From: Halopelagius fulvigenes
GTDB taxonomy: Archaea > Halobacteriota > Halobacteria > Halobacteriales > Haloferacaceae
NCBI RefSeq assembly: GCF_042662625.1
Contig: NZ_JBHSXH010000005.1
Span: forward strand, 1 to 64,000
Length of the DNA stretch: 64,000 nucleotides
Direction of reading: 5' to 3'
How positions within the stretch are numbered: the first letter of the stretch is position 1; every line of letters begins with the position of its first letter. The notes under the pieces were generated by a model that made no database searches, was not told the origin of the DNA, and saw only the letters and a list, made by a program, of their open reading frames with translations. The translations under genes and the position numbers were made by a program. Positions 7,889-16,183 of the stretch are shown here, one piece after another.

Positions 7889-8260
7889 ACTCGGACTCAA
7901 GACGAAGAACCGCTATAAAACCACGGGTTCCAGTATCACCACTAACCCACCACTAGAACCAGTTCTGCCAGTATTGCGTCTGCTTATAGAACACACACAC
8001 TCCACTATTGCCAGTAAACCTTCGTAACAACTGGAGGGGGTCAACGACCTCCTCTCTAGATAGCGACACTCTTAATACAATATACATTCAACCAGACCCG
8101 CACTAGCGAAAATTCAGCCAGCTGTAGTAGGTCTAAATAACAGTAACTAGACTAGAGGCGTGATAGTTTCTGCCCTCCCGTTCATTCTCTCCTCGTTACT
8201 GGCAATAGTGGAGTGAGAGAGGTACTTAAACAGCGATATTATTGGCAATACTGGCAACAC
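7889..8260. other. Putative Orc1-dependent replication origin
   Basis: The 5' flank of the orc gene holds an inverted pair of boxes: 7999-8018 in one orientation and 8196-8214 (TTACTGGCAATAGTGGAGT) in the other. Degenerate copies are at 7964-7978 and 8239-8259. Between the pair the DNA is AT-richer (CTTAATACAATATACATT near 8071-8088), a reasonable duplex-unwinding element. Orc gene, facing boxes and AT-rich core together are the usual haloarchaeal origin architecture. Confidence 0.75.
8196..8214 (+). repeat. Origin recognition box, upstream copy
   Basis: TTACTGGCAATAGTGGAGT is an exact inverted partner of the box at 7999-8018. It is the outer border of the presumed unwinding region. Confidence 0.6.
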
Positions 8261-8337
8261 CGGTCGCCTTCTCTCTGCTATCATAGTTGCCTTCCCGGTA
8301 TTCCAGTCGAAATCCACCATTAACAGTCAAGGGCTCT

Positions 8338-8450
8338 TTGACATCCTCCCCACCGTGAACAGTGGATTCCTCCGTGGAGCGTCGGGCCATTCCGTCTGCC
8401 CCGAAGGCAGCTTCCTCTCCCCGCGTGGAGAGTACGTTGTTCACATACTC
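8338..8450 (-). mobile_element. Possible IS200/IS605-type right-end remnant
   Basis: Read on the minus strand, this stretch ends GGTGGGGAGGATGTCAA, a sequence style I associate with the right ends of haloarchaeal IS1341/TnpB elements. Several short hairpins precede it (GGAGAGGAAGC..., GCCTTCGGGGC). No TnpB catalytic region is present. It could also be chance or part of a different element. Confidence 0.3.
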
Positions 8451-8619
8451 AGGTGGAAGTGCCGGCAGTCGGGAAGACGACCGGTTCTGGAGCGAGAAAG
8501 TTCTCTGTATCAATTTGCTCGGCAGTCCCGAGTACCGCAACGCCGATGGGCTGGGGCTAGCAGGCGACTACGAATTCGAATACGACCCAAAGCAGGGCCA
8601 TCTCTCCGAGTTTCTCTGA
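8451..8619 (+). pseudogene. C-terminal gene fragment, family unknown
   Basis: The frame ending at 8619 reads SREDDRFWSEKVLCINLLG, then SPEYRNADGLGLAGDYEFEY and a terminal HLSEFL. It is acidic and protein-like, but only about 55 residues remain and there is no credible start apart from an ATG at 8362 inside the suspected element end. It is probably the tail of a gene cut off by that element. Confidence 0.25.
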
Positions 8620-8694
8620 TTCTTCGATCCGCTGTCGAGCCGGACTGGCTAGTACAGCACTAGGTTTATACTGCTCGGAGCACTTCCTTCATGT

Positions 8695-8799
8695 ATGAGC
8701 CTCGAAGAGACGGTCGACTACCTCGCTGAGGAACTTGACCTCGAGCGAAGTGACCACGTCCGAGAGGTCGGTCAGTCGGTCGCAGAGCTTCGCGACTGA
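8695..8799 (+). CDS. 34-residue protein convergent with Doc-like gene
   Basis: ATG 8695 opens MSLEETVDYLAEELDLERSD... and ends at TGA 8797-8799, directly abutting the stop of the opposite gene at 8800. A TTTATA box at about 8666-8672 is at leaderless distance. The peptide is acidic and amphipathic, with E/L heptad-like spacing. The promoter, tight convergent junction and codon style favour a real gene. Its partner may be the Doc-like protein, but family and function are unknown. Confidence 0.5.
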   Translation: MSLEETVDYLAEELDLERSDHVREVGQSVAELRD

Positions 8800-9687
8800 T
8801 CAAAATAGGTCTCTGAAATCCCGTTCGATGTGCCCAGATTCCAGATAGTCGATGAACTCCTGCTTTGTCGGCCCCGCTTTCTTGAGGAGATCGTTTCGCT
8901 CTGCGCGCTCCAAGACTGCACGAGCAAACTCCGTACAGTGGCCTTCGTGCCGAGTGGCGTACGTCGATAGTGCGTCACGCCAGTGCATATCCAGCTCGAA
9001 CTCGTCTAACTGAATCTGAATCCCGTCTTTTCGCTCCACAAGGTCGACGCCAAGCTCTTGCAGTTGCTTGAATCGAATGTTGTTCCGGCGAACAGTGATG
9101 AGGCGCTTCGAGTCGACGATATAGGGATCAACCCACTCCTGCCAGGTTTCATCATCGAGGTGAGTGCGAGGCATTTCGAAATCTGGCTCTACACTCTCGA
9201 TACAGAACTGCAGCATTGCAATCCCCGTTCGATGATTCGCATTCGGCAGCGAATGTCGGAGAATGAGATTCGACATCACCTCGCCGGCGACCTGTGGAAG
9301 TGGTGTTCCCCACGAGACGTGGTCGAGTACCTGCCGAATCTTTTGTGGTTCAAATTCCTTGTAGAGGCGGAACTCTTCTTTTTCTCCCACGTCTACAGCT
9401 GCTTCGAGCAATTCCACTAATCGAAACGCGACGACTTGCCCCTCACGGGGGAGCTCGGCGATTCGGTCGCTGAGCCACTTCTGGTTGAAGTCAATCTCGT
9501 TTGCGTCTTTGATCTCCGTGTCGCTCTCATAGAGGGCGTAGACGGGGGTATCAAACGGATAGCCGATGAGCTTCGTCGCGTTGTCCGAATCCTTACGACG
9601 GGAAAGGATCTCAGATTGAGAAGCCGAGCTATACTTTAGCGAGAAGTTCTCGGCTTGGGGATGGTGATAGTAGACGAGACGGGTCAT
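8800..9687 (-). CDS. Doc/Fic-like protein
   Basis: This 295-residue protein starts at ATG 9687. Residues 145-154 read HSLPNANHRT, recognisable as a Doc/Fic active-site loop (family consensus H-x-F-x-D/N-G/A-N-K/G-R). Here Phe is replaced by Leu and Lys/Gly by His. Fic enzymes transfer AMP and Doc toxins phosphorylate elongation factor Tu. The surrounding GEVMSNLILRHSLPNANHRT helix pattern fits. The rest (150 residues each side) is longer than a classic Doc of about 126 residues, so other domains are present. No standard Phd antitoxin is adjacent; only a 34-residue convergent gene. Activity cannot be judged by eye. Confidence 0.65.
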   Translation of the reverse strand: MTRLVYYHHPQAENFSLKYSSASQSEILSRRKDSDNATKLIGYPFDTPVYALYESDTEIKDANEIDFNQKWLSDRIAELPREGQVVAFRLVELLEAAVDVGEKEEFRLYKEFEPQKIRQVLDHVSWGTPLPQVAGEVMSNLILRHSLPNANHRTGIAMLQFCIESVEPDFEMPRTHLDDETWQEWVDPYIVDSKRLITVRRNNIRFKQLQELGVDLVERKDGIQIQLDEFELDMHWRDALSTYATRHEGHCTEFARAVLERAERNDLLKKAGPTKQEFIDYLESGHIERDFRDLF

Positions 9688-9837
9688 CTGTGCAGAAGGG
9701 TTGGTGATACGTGCTTAAATCAACTCGGCGTTCGTGCTATCTGGGGCCCTGGCACTGCTTTGTCTTGGTATTACAGGTATCTGGGAAATTGAGGGATGCT
9801 TCGATGTGGAATTACTGAAAGGTCAGCCAGCATCCTG

Positions 9838-10137
9838 GAAACGATGAGAACGAACAAAACGAACGGAACGAATAGGATGAGCCGAACGAGAGTGATGAAC
9901 GGAATTCCACTAACGAACTGGTTTGCGCACGGTCGAATCCATAGACTCGTTGATTGAAACGAAGGAAACGAACGTAACGAAGGCAGTGATGATAACGATT
10001 GAGTTATCTTCAACGAGCGGAACGAACAGTTGGTTTTAACATCGTAGTAATCCTCTCACCGAGTGAAACAACCTCACTGAACGAACGAACAGAACGAGCA
10101 AAACGAACGAAACGAATTAATTGAGAGGAACGAAGGA
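9838..10137. repeat. AACGAA repeat cluster upstream of parA
   Basis: This 300-base gap before parA contains about twenty copies of AACGAA or one-mismatch forms, in two or three clusters (9840-9925, 9957-10000, 10010-10137), often spaced 7-8 bases apart. The same word recurs inside the downstream partner gene at 11085-11136. Such arrays upstream of ParA operons usually serve as centromere or operator sites. No gene is supported here; minus-strand open frames come from the repeats. Confidence 0.6.
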
Positions 10138-10138
10138 T

Positions 10139-10957
10139 ATGACCGACACAGACACCACACGAATCACCGTGGCGAATCAGAAGGGAGGCGCGGGGAAGAC
10201 GACCGACGTCATTCACACCGGCGGGGCGCTTGCCGCCCGGGACCACGACGTCCTCCTGGTCGACATCGACTATCACGGAGGACTCACCTGTTCGCTCGGC
10301 TACAACGATCTATACTACGACACCGACCGCACAACGCTATTCGACGTCCTCGATTTCGATCAGATGGAGTCGGTGAACGACATTATCGTCGAGCACGAGG
10401 AGTTCGACATCCTCCCCGCGAGTGAGAAGCTCGCGAACAACAAGAACATCCAGACGCTCCTGGAAGCGCCAAAGAGCAGGGAACGGCTGGGGATGACACT
10501 CGACGAACTCGACAAGGACTATGACTACATCATCGTGGACACACCGCCTTCCCTGAACGTCCTCACTGATAACGCCCTCGTCGCGACCGGCAACGTCGTC
10601 ATCCCCGTCATCCCCGAGAAACTCAACGCAAACAGCCTCCAGATTTTCGCGAAGCAGCTAGGCTCACTCGAACAGGCGTACGGTGACATCAACCGTCTCG
10701 CAATTGTCTGCAATCGTGTTGAGCAGAACGCGGAGCACCGCAAGACTATCGAGGAGATCAACTCGGCGTATTCGCTCCCTGTCTTCGAAATCCCGAAGCG
10801 GACTGACCTCTCCCAGTCCATCGGTGAAGGCGTGTCCGTCTTCGGCTTTGGTAAGGAGAATAAGCGCGTGGAGGATGCTCGCGAGTTGTTCAACGAGATT
10901 GCCGACCTGTTCGACGAGACGTTTGAGAAGCCCGCTCCTCAGGAGGTAGAAGCATGA
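10139..10957 (+). CDS. parA: ParA/Soj family partition ATPase
   Basis: ATG 10139 gives 272 residues. The deviant Walker A KGGAGKTT is at 15-22, the DIDYHGG motif near 42-48 replaces the usual DxDPQG, and IIVDTPPSLN near 130 is Walker B. ParA ATPases form ATP-dependent dimers on DNA and pull plasmid copies apart with a ParB-like adaptor. The gene overlaps its neighbour by four bases (ATGA at 10954), giving a classic par operon. The start follows GAGAGG by about ten bases. His46 in place of Gln is unusual but does not touch the P-loop lysines. Confidence 0.88.
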   Translation: MTDTDTTRITVANQKGGAGKTTDVIHTGGALAARDHDVLLVDIDYHGGLTCSLGYNDLYYDTDRTTLFDVLDFDQMESVNDIIVEHEEFDILPASEKLANNKNIQTLLEAPKSRERLGMTLDELDKDYDYIIVDTPPSLNVLTDNALVATGNVVIPVIPEKLNANSLQIFAKQLGSLEQAYGDINRLAIVCNRVEQNAEHRKTIEEINSAYSLPVFEIPKRTDLSQSIGEGVSVFGFGKENKRVEDARELFNEIADLFDETFEKPAPQEVEA

Positions 10958-11370
10958 CCGACGGCTGGGGAGATGCCTCCGGCATCGAGGGTAACTACGA
11001 AGATGAGGACGATGAGGGCGATTCCAGCGAAGTGAGTGAGGTGAACGAACCGGAGGAACCCCGTTCGTCGACTGAAACGCCTGAATCGAACGCAACGATT
11101 GAAACGAACGGAACGAACGAAACGAACAAAACGAAGACGAATATCAAGGACGAATGGAACGGGCGGACTATCTACATTCCGGACGACATCCTCGGTGATA
11201 TGGAGGATACGTACCTCGAGTCCCAGTTGAAACTCCGAAAAGCCGGTCGGGACGAGTTCAAGAAGAACCGCCATTTCTACCCGCTCCTTGTGCAGTTTGG
11301 GCTTGAGGCGCTCTCCGAGGCGGATGCTGATGAAATCCGGACACGGCTTTCCAAACTCGGCGACGAATAG
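10954..11370 (+). CDS. ParB-like partner of ParA
   Basis: This 138-residue protein is translationally coupled to parA. The first 70 residues are acidic and then Asn/Thr-rich (ETNGTNETNKTKTN), with no predicted fold. Residues about 70-138 form a conserved C-terminal domain (RTIYIPDDILGDMEDTYLE..., then HFYPLLVQFGLEAL) resembling the DNA-binding tail of haloarchaeal partition partners. It probably binds the AACGAA repeats. The low-complexity segment is encoded by the same AACGAA words that lie upstream of parA, so the gene may carry part of its own binding site. Confidence 0.7.
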   Translation: MTDGWGDASGIEGNYEDEDDEGDSSEVSEVNEPEEPRSSTETPESNATIETNGTNETNKTKTNIKDEWNGRTIYIPDDILGDMEDTYLESQLKLRKAGRDEFKKNRHFYPLLVQFGLEALSEADADEIRTRLSKLGDE

Positions 11371-11761
11371 CAGCGGTGAGCGCCGGAATTACAGTTTGGC
11401 TCGATTTTGGTGCCGAGGGTAATTCTCTGGTGGAGTCCCGGCCGAGAATTTATATAGCGGAATACAATATGCGGATACTCTACTGTACGATACTCGGCCA
11501 TATGAGATTCTACACATAGAAATTCAATGATATCTCTGGTTTTGGAAGTGATCCGGATTCTGCCTGTAATCACGATCACGTCCACGCTCCCTGACACCGT
11601 CGAGTAAGCACGAATGCTGCAACCACTTCACGACGCTACTTCACTCGATTCCGAGTATACGCTAGTTCTCCTCAGCTGAGGTCGGGCGATAGCAAAGGAC
11701 CAAGCTCGATATAGGACTAATGACATCAATCTATATTGAGACAAAGCACGAACTGTGTAGT
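11371..11761. other. Intergenic, no gene seen
   Basis: No open frame with coding character was found. AT-rich words are present (TTTATATAGCGGAATACAATATG near 11450). A TATATTGAG box near 11732 may be the promoter for the broken gene starting at 11762. Confidence 0.4.
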
Positions 11762-12301
11762 ATGACCGAAGACGAATCGAATTCCGGGGACCTGATGGAA
11801 CGCCAGACCACGGGCGAAGACCGCGTGCGGATGACCGCCCGGCAGCTATCGGAGCCGCGGACGGCCAACTGGATCGCCTCCGAAGCGGGCTAGTCACACG
11901 AGCCGACCAAGCGCGTCCTCGAACGCCTCGTCGACGATGGCATCCTCCATCGTGACGAAAGCGGGACTCACACGACGTATTACCCTGATTACCGCCGCCA
12001 AGCGATCCAAGAAGCGATACAACTTCGAGACAGCGGGCATACTGTCGAGGAGCTTACAGGCCGTCTCGCCGATATGAAGACGCAGATCCGCGACTGGGAG
12101 GATGAATTCGATGTCGAATCACCGAACCAGCTTCGCGGGACGCTCGCTGACGAGTCCCTCGACGCTGACGAGGAAGACCGTCGCCGTGAGATTGCCCGCG
12201 AGTGGGAGCACCTTCAGCGGCGTATCCAGATCGTTGGCTTCGCCATCCGCGAATGGGACTTCCTCGCTCCGACGACAGAGCCTGCCGAGGCCAGCAGCTA
12301 A
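11762..12301 (+). pseudogene. DUF7342-type protein with amber codon
   Basis: The frame from ATG 11762 to TAA 12299-12301 encodes about 178 residues of a haloarchaeal helix-turn-helix family I recall as DUF7342. It includes TANWIASEAG, then SHEPTKRVLERLVDDGILHR and a coiled C-terminal half. Codon 44 (11891-11893) is TAG where relatives have Trp (SEAGWSHEPTK), so a G-to-A change has broken it. The rest is undamaged. Natural suppression is possible in principle, but the next two genes downstream are also damaged. Confidence 0.75.
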
Positions 12302-12304
12302 CGG

Positions 12305-12789
12305 ATGTCGGTCCCACATCCAGGTGGTGATCCGAACGCGAACCTCTACGCCCAGCTAAAGCGAGACGTCCTCGACCGTATTCCACAGATCACGGCCGTC
12401 GAGCACGTTCCTGACGATATCGAGGCCAGGCAACTGCGAGCGATTTTCGATCCAGCTCGCCTGGATCCCCGACAGGCCCTGATTCGCCGGAACTGACCGT
12501 CAAGTGGTATCGACAGGACCCACACGATTGGTTCCGTATCAACTATACCGACCCGAACACGGGCTTTCACGCTGGCTGGCATCAGGACGAGGACCATCCC
12601 GATCTTGGACGGGCGCATTTCCAGTACTTGACGCCGATGAGGAGGATCGCTGGGGGATCTCATTCGAACATGAGACCCCCTCCGGCCATGTTGCGGAGCA
12701 TCTGGACGGGGCGTGAATCGTGGTCGAGTTCCGCGCGGGCGTCTCCCACCACCCGCCGGATGACGCGCGCCGACGACTGCCCCGGTAGG
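12305..12789 (+). pseudogene. Frameshifted partner of DUF7342 gene
   Basis: Three frames must be joined: MSVPHPGGDPNANLYAQLKR... from 12305, then LTVKWYRQDPHDWFRINYT and TGFHAGWHQDEDHPDLG, then ADEEDRWGISFEHETPSG to about 12717. Homologues I recall beside DUF7342 genes are single open frames of similar total length. At least two frameshifts (near 12470 and 12620) therefore disable it. Its function is unknown even in intact form. Confidence 0.65.
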
Positions 12790-12791
12790 CA

Positions 12792-12990
12792 TCAATTATA
12801 ATCAAAATTGAATACATCCTTAATCTAGCAGTCAAAGTATGTCGCCAGTTTGAAACCGAGCTCGAGCGACGAGTCGTATCGGTTTCCTTCAATTGCATTG
12901 ATCGTCTGTCGCGAGACATCAACTTCAGTTGCCAGTTCCTTCTGAGTAAGGCCCCGCTTTGCCCGCCAGATCTTTCAGTGTGTTATCCAT
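12792..12990 (-). pseudogene. XRE-type HTH regulator, frameshift and amber
   Basis: Reading from ATG 12990, MDNTLKDL is followed by an extra base (about 12965). The next frame then gives KRGLTQKELATEVDVSRQTI, then NAIEGNRYDSSLELGFKLA and YFDC. A TAG at 12825-12827 stands where relatives have Ser, followed by IKDVFNFDYN and a TGA at 12792-12794. This is the small Cro/C1-type regulator normally paired with a DUF2178 membrane protein, as here. Two separate lesions make inactivity likely. Confidence 0.75.
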
Positions 12991-13001
12991 AGGTGCTCCA
13001 G

Positions 13002-13388
13002 TCACACCCATCGTTTGAATAGGACCTGACTTGCTCCCTGAAGCAAAAACCCTCCCACACCGAGCAACGCAAACCATCCTTCCGGCAGTCTCACATCGGT
13101 GAAGAACTCGATACTCCAAATCGCCCAGATAGTCGACAGGAGGATCCAGAAGACAACCCATCCCGATCGATAGCGGATTTCCATCTGCCGTTCGTCATAA
13201 TCACCCTCACTAGCGAGTATCCTCTCGAACCAGAGTCGGCCGCTGCTAATGAGAACAGCACCAACGATGGCGAGCACCACAATGAGGTCCGTGGTCACCC
13301 GTGACTCAAGTGCTGCTGGGACAAACGTAATCAGGAGGGTGCCGATTCCAAGGATTGCAATTGCACCAACTCGTTGGATAGAATGCAC
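13002..13388 (-). CDS. DUF2178-type membrane protein
   Basis: This 128-residue protein has four hydrophobic segments (about 8-26, 34-50, 75-93 and 105-123). Between segments two and three is an acidic loop with DYDERQMEIRYRSGW, the typical motif of DUF2178 and related proteins usually encoded in front of a small XRE regulator. ATTATATAC lies at leaderless distance upstream of ATG 13388. The regulator behind it is broken, so the pair is no longer intact. Molecular role unknown. Confidence 0.72.
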   Translation of the reverse strand: MHSIQRVGAIAILGIGTLLITFVPAALESRVTTDLIVVLAIVGAVLISSGRLWFERILASEGDYDERQMEIRYRSGWVVFWILLSTIWAIWSIEFFTDVRLPEGWFALLGVGGFLLQGASQVLFKRWV

Positions 13389-13690
13389 GATATGGGACGT
13401 ATATAATTTACAATATATTAAGTATTTTCCTTTCGTTAAATGGCCACGACAGAATGATTGTGTTCTGTTGGGATCATTTCAGCGCTCGATCTTACAGTGC
13501 CCTGTCAGCAGTGTGGGATCAGGAAATGCGAGATTTTCATAAGAGAGTGTATCTCGCATGCTGAACTCACCAAGTCGATGACCTATGGCACGAGAAATCT
13601 GAGATCAATGACAATCCTACATCACTTGTTCGTTGTATTCGGGAGATCATATGAGTAGATGTCCCTACATGCGTTGGCTTACTACTTATA

Positions 13691-14554
13691 TTATTGACAA
13701 GCTATGCAAGTCCTTTCAAAGTTCCTGCAACATCTTTCCAATAACCAAACACACCAGGTGCCTACACAAGCTATGAGACAGGGAAGACAGCTCTTAACCG
13801 TGCCACAGGCGGAACAGGCCGATAAACAAACGACATTGTAGTTCGTGCATTTTCTATGATGGAGCCAGCCGCTAGAAATAGCAGAGCACCCGGAACAATG
13901 CGACATCGTGGTGAAATCAGACTGCGGTTTCGTCAGCTTTCCGTTAGCACTCAATTGTGAAAGCTCAAGACGTGCATCTTCTACTGTTTCACCCTTAATC
14001 TTCCAACGGGTTGCTTTTGTTTTTATTCCACCCTCGACCTTACTGAATTCTCTCCACCAAATCGCCTCATTGTCGGTTGCATAGGCCAGCGCAGTCATTT
14101 CGTTCCCATTTTCAAGCGTATGCCGCACTCCAGAGACAAAAATGTCGTCTTTGGCGAGATCGTCCACACTGTTCTCTTTTGCGACTTGAGGGGAGTTTCG
14201 GGTAATGATCCCCCCACTCGCCGAACTACTATGAGACGCTTCTACTACTGTCCCAGTTTGCACTGTCTCTCGCATCGTCGCGTCCATGATGTTTGCGACA
14301 TCTTCCTGTTCCGTGACCTTGCGTGCTAGTTGATCCAACTCGTCGACAGGGATCGCTTCTCTACTTTTAGAGGGGGATTGCTCAGGGGGAGCGGCCTGCG
14401 CTGTTGAGGGGGAGACACTGCCAGTAATAGCAACCCCTCCCGCTCCGCTGAGAGCCCTGACGAAGCTGCGTCGGTTGATCGAGTCAGTGCCTTCCTCGTT
14501 TTCGTCCACTCTGTGTTCTTCGGACATCGCAGTTCGACCTACACTCGTCCGCAT
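13691..14554 (-). CDS. Halocin C8-like precursor with Tat signal
   Basis: The precursor is 287 residues. A twin-arginine signal (NRRSFVRALSGAGGVAITG, from 27) ends near an AQA cleavage-like site. A soluble middle domain (55-210) corresponds to the immunity part of halocin C8 precursors. The C-terminal 68 residues (220-287) hold 14 cysteines, including CSGC, CSAC, LPCLIAC, ERCC and CIAC. Halocin C8 itself is a 76-residue, ten-cysteine peptide cut from the C-terminus of such a precursor, and its N-terminal part gives self-immunity. Expected role: an exported antimicrobial peptide. More cysteines and a Trp/Leu-rich core (WCVWLLERCC) set it apart. ATG 14527 is an alternative start. It diverges from a cysteine-rich membrane protein. 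Confidence 0.75.
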   Translation of the reverse strand: MRTSVGRTAMSEEHRVDENEEGTDSINRRSFVRALSGAGGVAITGSVSPSTAQAAPPEQSPSKSREAIPVDELDQLARKVTEQEDVANIMDATMRETVQTGTVVEASHSSSASGGIITRNSPQVAKENSVDDLAKDDIFVSGVRHTLENGNEMTALAYATDNEAIWWREFSKVEGGIKTKATRWKIKGETVEDARLELSQLSANGKLTKPQSDFTTMSHCSGCSAISSGWLHHRKCTNYNVVCLSACSACGTVKSCLPCLIACVGTWCVWLLERCCRNFERTCIACQ

Positions 14555-14736
14555 ATTTACCTTACTGCGTGGGCGATTTCCTCCCCAGTGAGCAACTACC
14601 TACTGGTGAGCATCTGCCCAGCCTCTGGATAAGTGTTTACCTAGTAGGTTTCTACTCACCACCTTAGCCAGTGCCCACATAGCGCGCAACTGCTCAGCAG
14701 ATAAAGTGAAACCTACGACGTCTGTAGTCTACTATA
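14555..14736. promoter_or_regulatory. Divergent control region of halocin-like locus
   Basis: The 182-base gap holds tandem GTGAGCA words (14588-14594 and 14606-14612) and several CCTACTGG/CCTAGTAGG relatives (AACTACCTACTGG near 14594; TTACCTAGTAGG near 14637; CTACTCACC near 14653). GATAAAGTG at 14700 could be a promoter element for the plus-strand gene. The repeated motifs suggest shared regulation of the two genes. Confidence 0.4.
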
Positions 14737-15546
14737 ATGTCAGTCATTGATCGCCTTCATCAACCTGAATATACCGGCGAGAATCGCTGTATCCCATGTA
14801 CTTCCGTCAATATCGCTATCGCGGCAGCAGGCAGTGCTCTGGCTGCCAAACTCACATCACGACGACTTGGCAGTATGGCGTTCATCACCTCTCTCGGAAC
14901 TATCTACCTTCGTGGCTATCTCGTTCCTGGCACGCCCACGCTCACGAAACGTTACTTCCCTGAGCGCGTCCTCCGATGGTTCGACAAGGATATCACTACG
15001 GCGGCGATGACAGACGAGACCGTCGAGATCGACCCTGAGCAGATACTCCTCAACGCTGGTGCGGTCGAACCATGTCGTGAAGGAATCGACCTCTGTCTCA
15101 CCACGGACTTTCAGGAAGCATGGCGCGAACGCCTCCATACTGCCCGCGCACACGACCTTGGCGAGGACCACCTCATGGGTGCGCTCGGTGTCTCGACTAC
15201 AGACGACCAAATCACAGTGGAGCAACACGGCGAATCGTTCGTCGCCCATACCGACGATGCTGTCATTGGACAATGGGGTTCACAGGCTGCGGCCGTCGCC
15301 GATGTGACCGCTGCGACCGAACTCAGCGAACGCTTCTCCGACTGGCAGAACCTCGCTCCTGCTGAGATCGCGCGCGTACTGATGAGCCTCCGCATCTTCA
15401 TTGAACAGTGCCCTGACTGCGACGGTCCCGTACAGGTAGAGGAGGAAGTCGTTGAGTCGTGCTGTCGGTCGCATGATGTGGTCGTCTCGGCCTGTCAAGA
15501 CTGTGATGCTCGTCTATTCGAAATAGAAGGGATGATATCGTCATAG
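14737..15546 (+). CDS. Cysteine-rich membrane protein beside halocin gene
   Basis: This 269-residue protein starts at ATG 14737. The N-terminus carries NRCIPCTSVNIAIAAAGSAL, a CxxC followed at once by a hydrophobic helix. A second hydrophobic stretch (MAFITSLGTIYLRGYLVPGT) lies near 50-68. The central region is soluble and acidic. The C-terminus has CPDC, SCC and CQDC (about 225-262), which could form one or two zinc ribbons. It is divergent from the halocin-like gene and shares its control region, so a role in maturation, export, disulfide formation or protection is plausible. I recall no characterised homologue. Confidence 0.65.
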   Translation: MSVIDRLHQPEYTGENRCIPCTSVNIAIAAAGSALAAKLTSRRLGSMAFITSLGTIYLRGYLVPGTPTLTKRYFPERVLRWFDKDITTAAMTDETVEIDPEQILLNAGAVEPCREGIDLCLTTDFQEAWRERLHTARAHDLGEDHLMGALGVSTTDDQITVEQHGESFVAHTDDAVIGQWGSQAAAVADVTAATELSERFSDWQNLAPAEIARVLMSLRIFIEQCPDCDGPVQVEEEVVESCCRSHDVVVSACQDCDARLFEIEGMISS

Positions 15547-15582
15547 GCGACGATCTGGAGCAGCCGAATCAGTCCGCTCAAG

Positions 15583-15801
15583 CTATATACCGTGTAAACT
15601 GGCAAGAGATTCACTCAGCGTGTAGGTCTCGATGGTCGGGCCTGCGTCGGCGGTGACGCGGGCGACTCGGTTCTGTGATCGGTCGCCGGTTTCGTGGCTG
15701 AATGGTGCATGAGTGTGCGAGAAAGGCGTCTTCGATAAAGACCTGATGCGCCGAATCGATTGGAGGACCGAATGCATGTTGCCGCTTTGTTCAATAGACA
15801 T
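15583..15801 (-). CDS. Possible small protein, 72 residues
   Basis: ATG 15801 is preceded by a good TATA element (ACTATATATTC, about 22-30 bases upstream) at leaderless distance. The product (MSIEQSGNMHSVLQSIRRIR..., ending YTLSESLASLHGI) has no motif I recognise. The promoter is the main support. The remaining 15802-16180 shows no gene. Confidence 0.35.
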   Translation of the reverse strand: MSIEQSGNMHSVLQSIRRIRSLSKTPFSHTHAPFSHETGDRSQNRVARVTADAGPTIETYTLSESLASLHGI

Positions 15802-16183
15802 ACTTCAGAATCCCGACACAGAATATATAGTTGATATGGCGTTACAATCCTATTCTTGTAACGATAGAATTCATCAGTGGGAATACTAGGTTCCAGCGCG
15901 GTCAGAATATTTTGTCGATATGAGATCTGGATTGACCTAAGCATAGAACTTTAGCTCCGAGATAGTGGACCAAATCTCGGTGGGTGACAATCTACGCCCG
16001 TCAGACACCGGAGACGGGACATGATTGACCACTTGACCCAGTTCTCGAAAACCGTCAACCAGTCTCTATTCCAGTGCCGACTACAAGCAGTACCGAGCCA
16101 CTCGTAGGAGCTTCTTATGCATAATGTGGTCGCATTCGCTGTTTGAGTCACACGGAATATCTATACTGTGTACGGGCTAGGCT

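Noticed and set aside
9771..10276. Minus-strand frames rich in VRFVLFV repeats
   Set aside because: They are direct products of the AACGAA repeats read in antisense.
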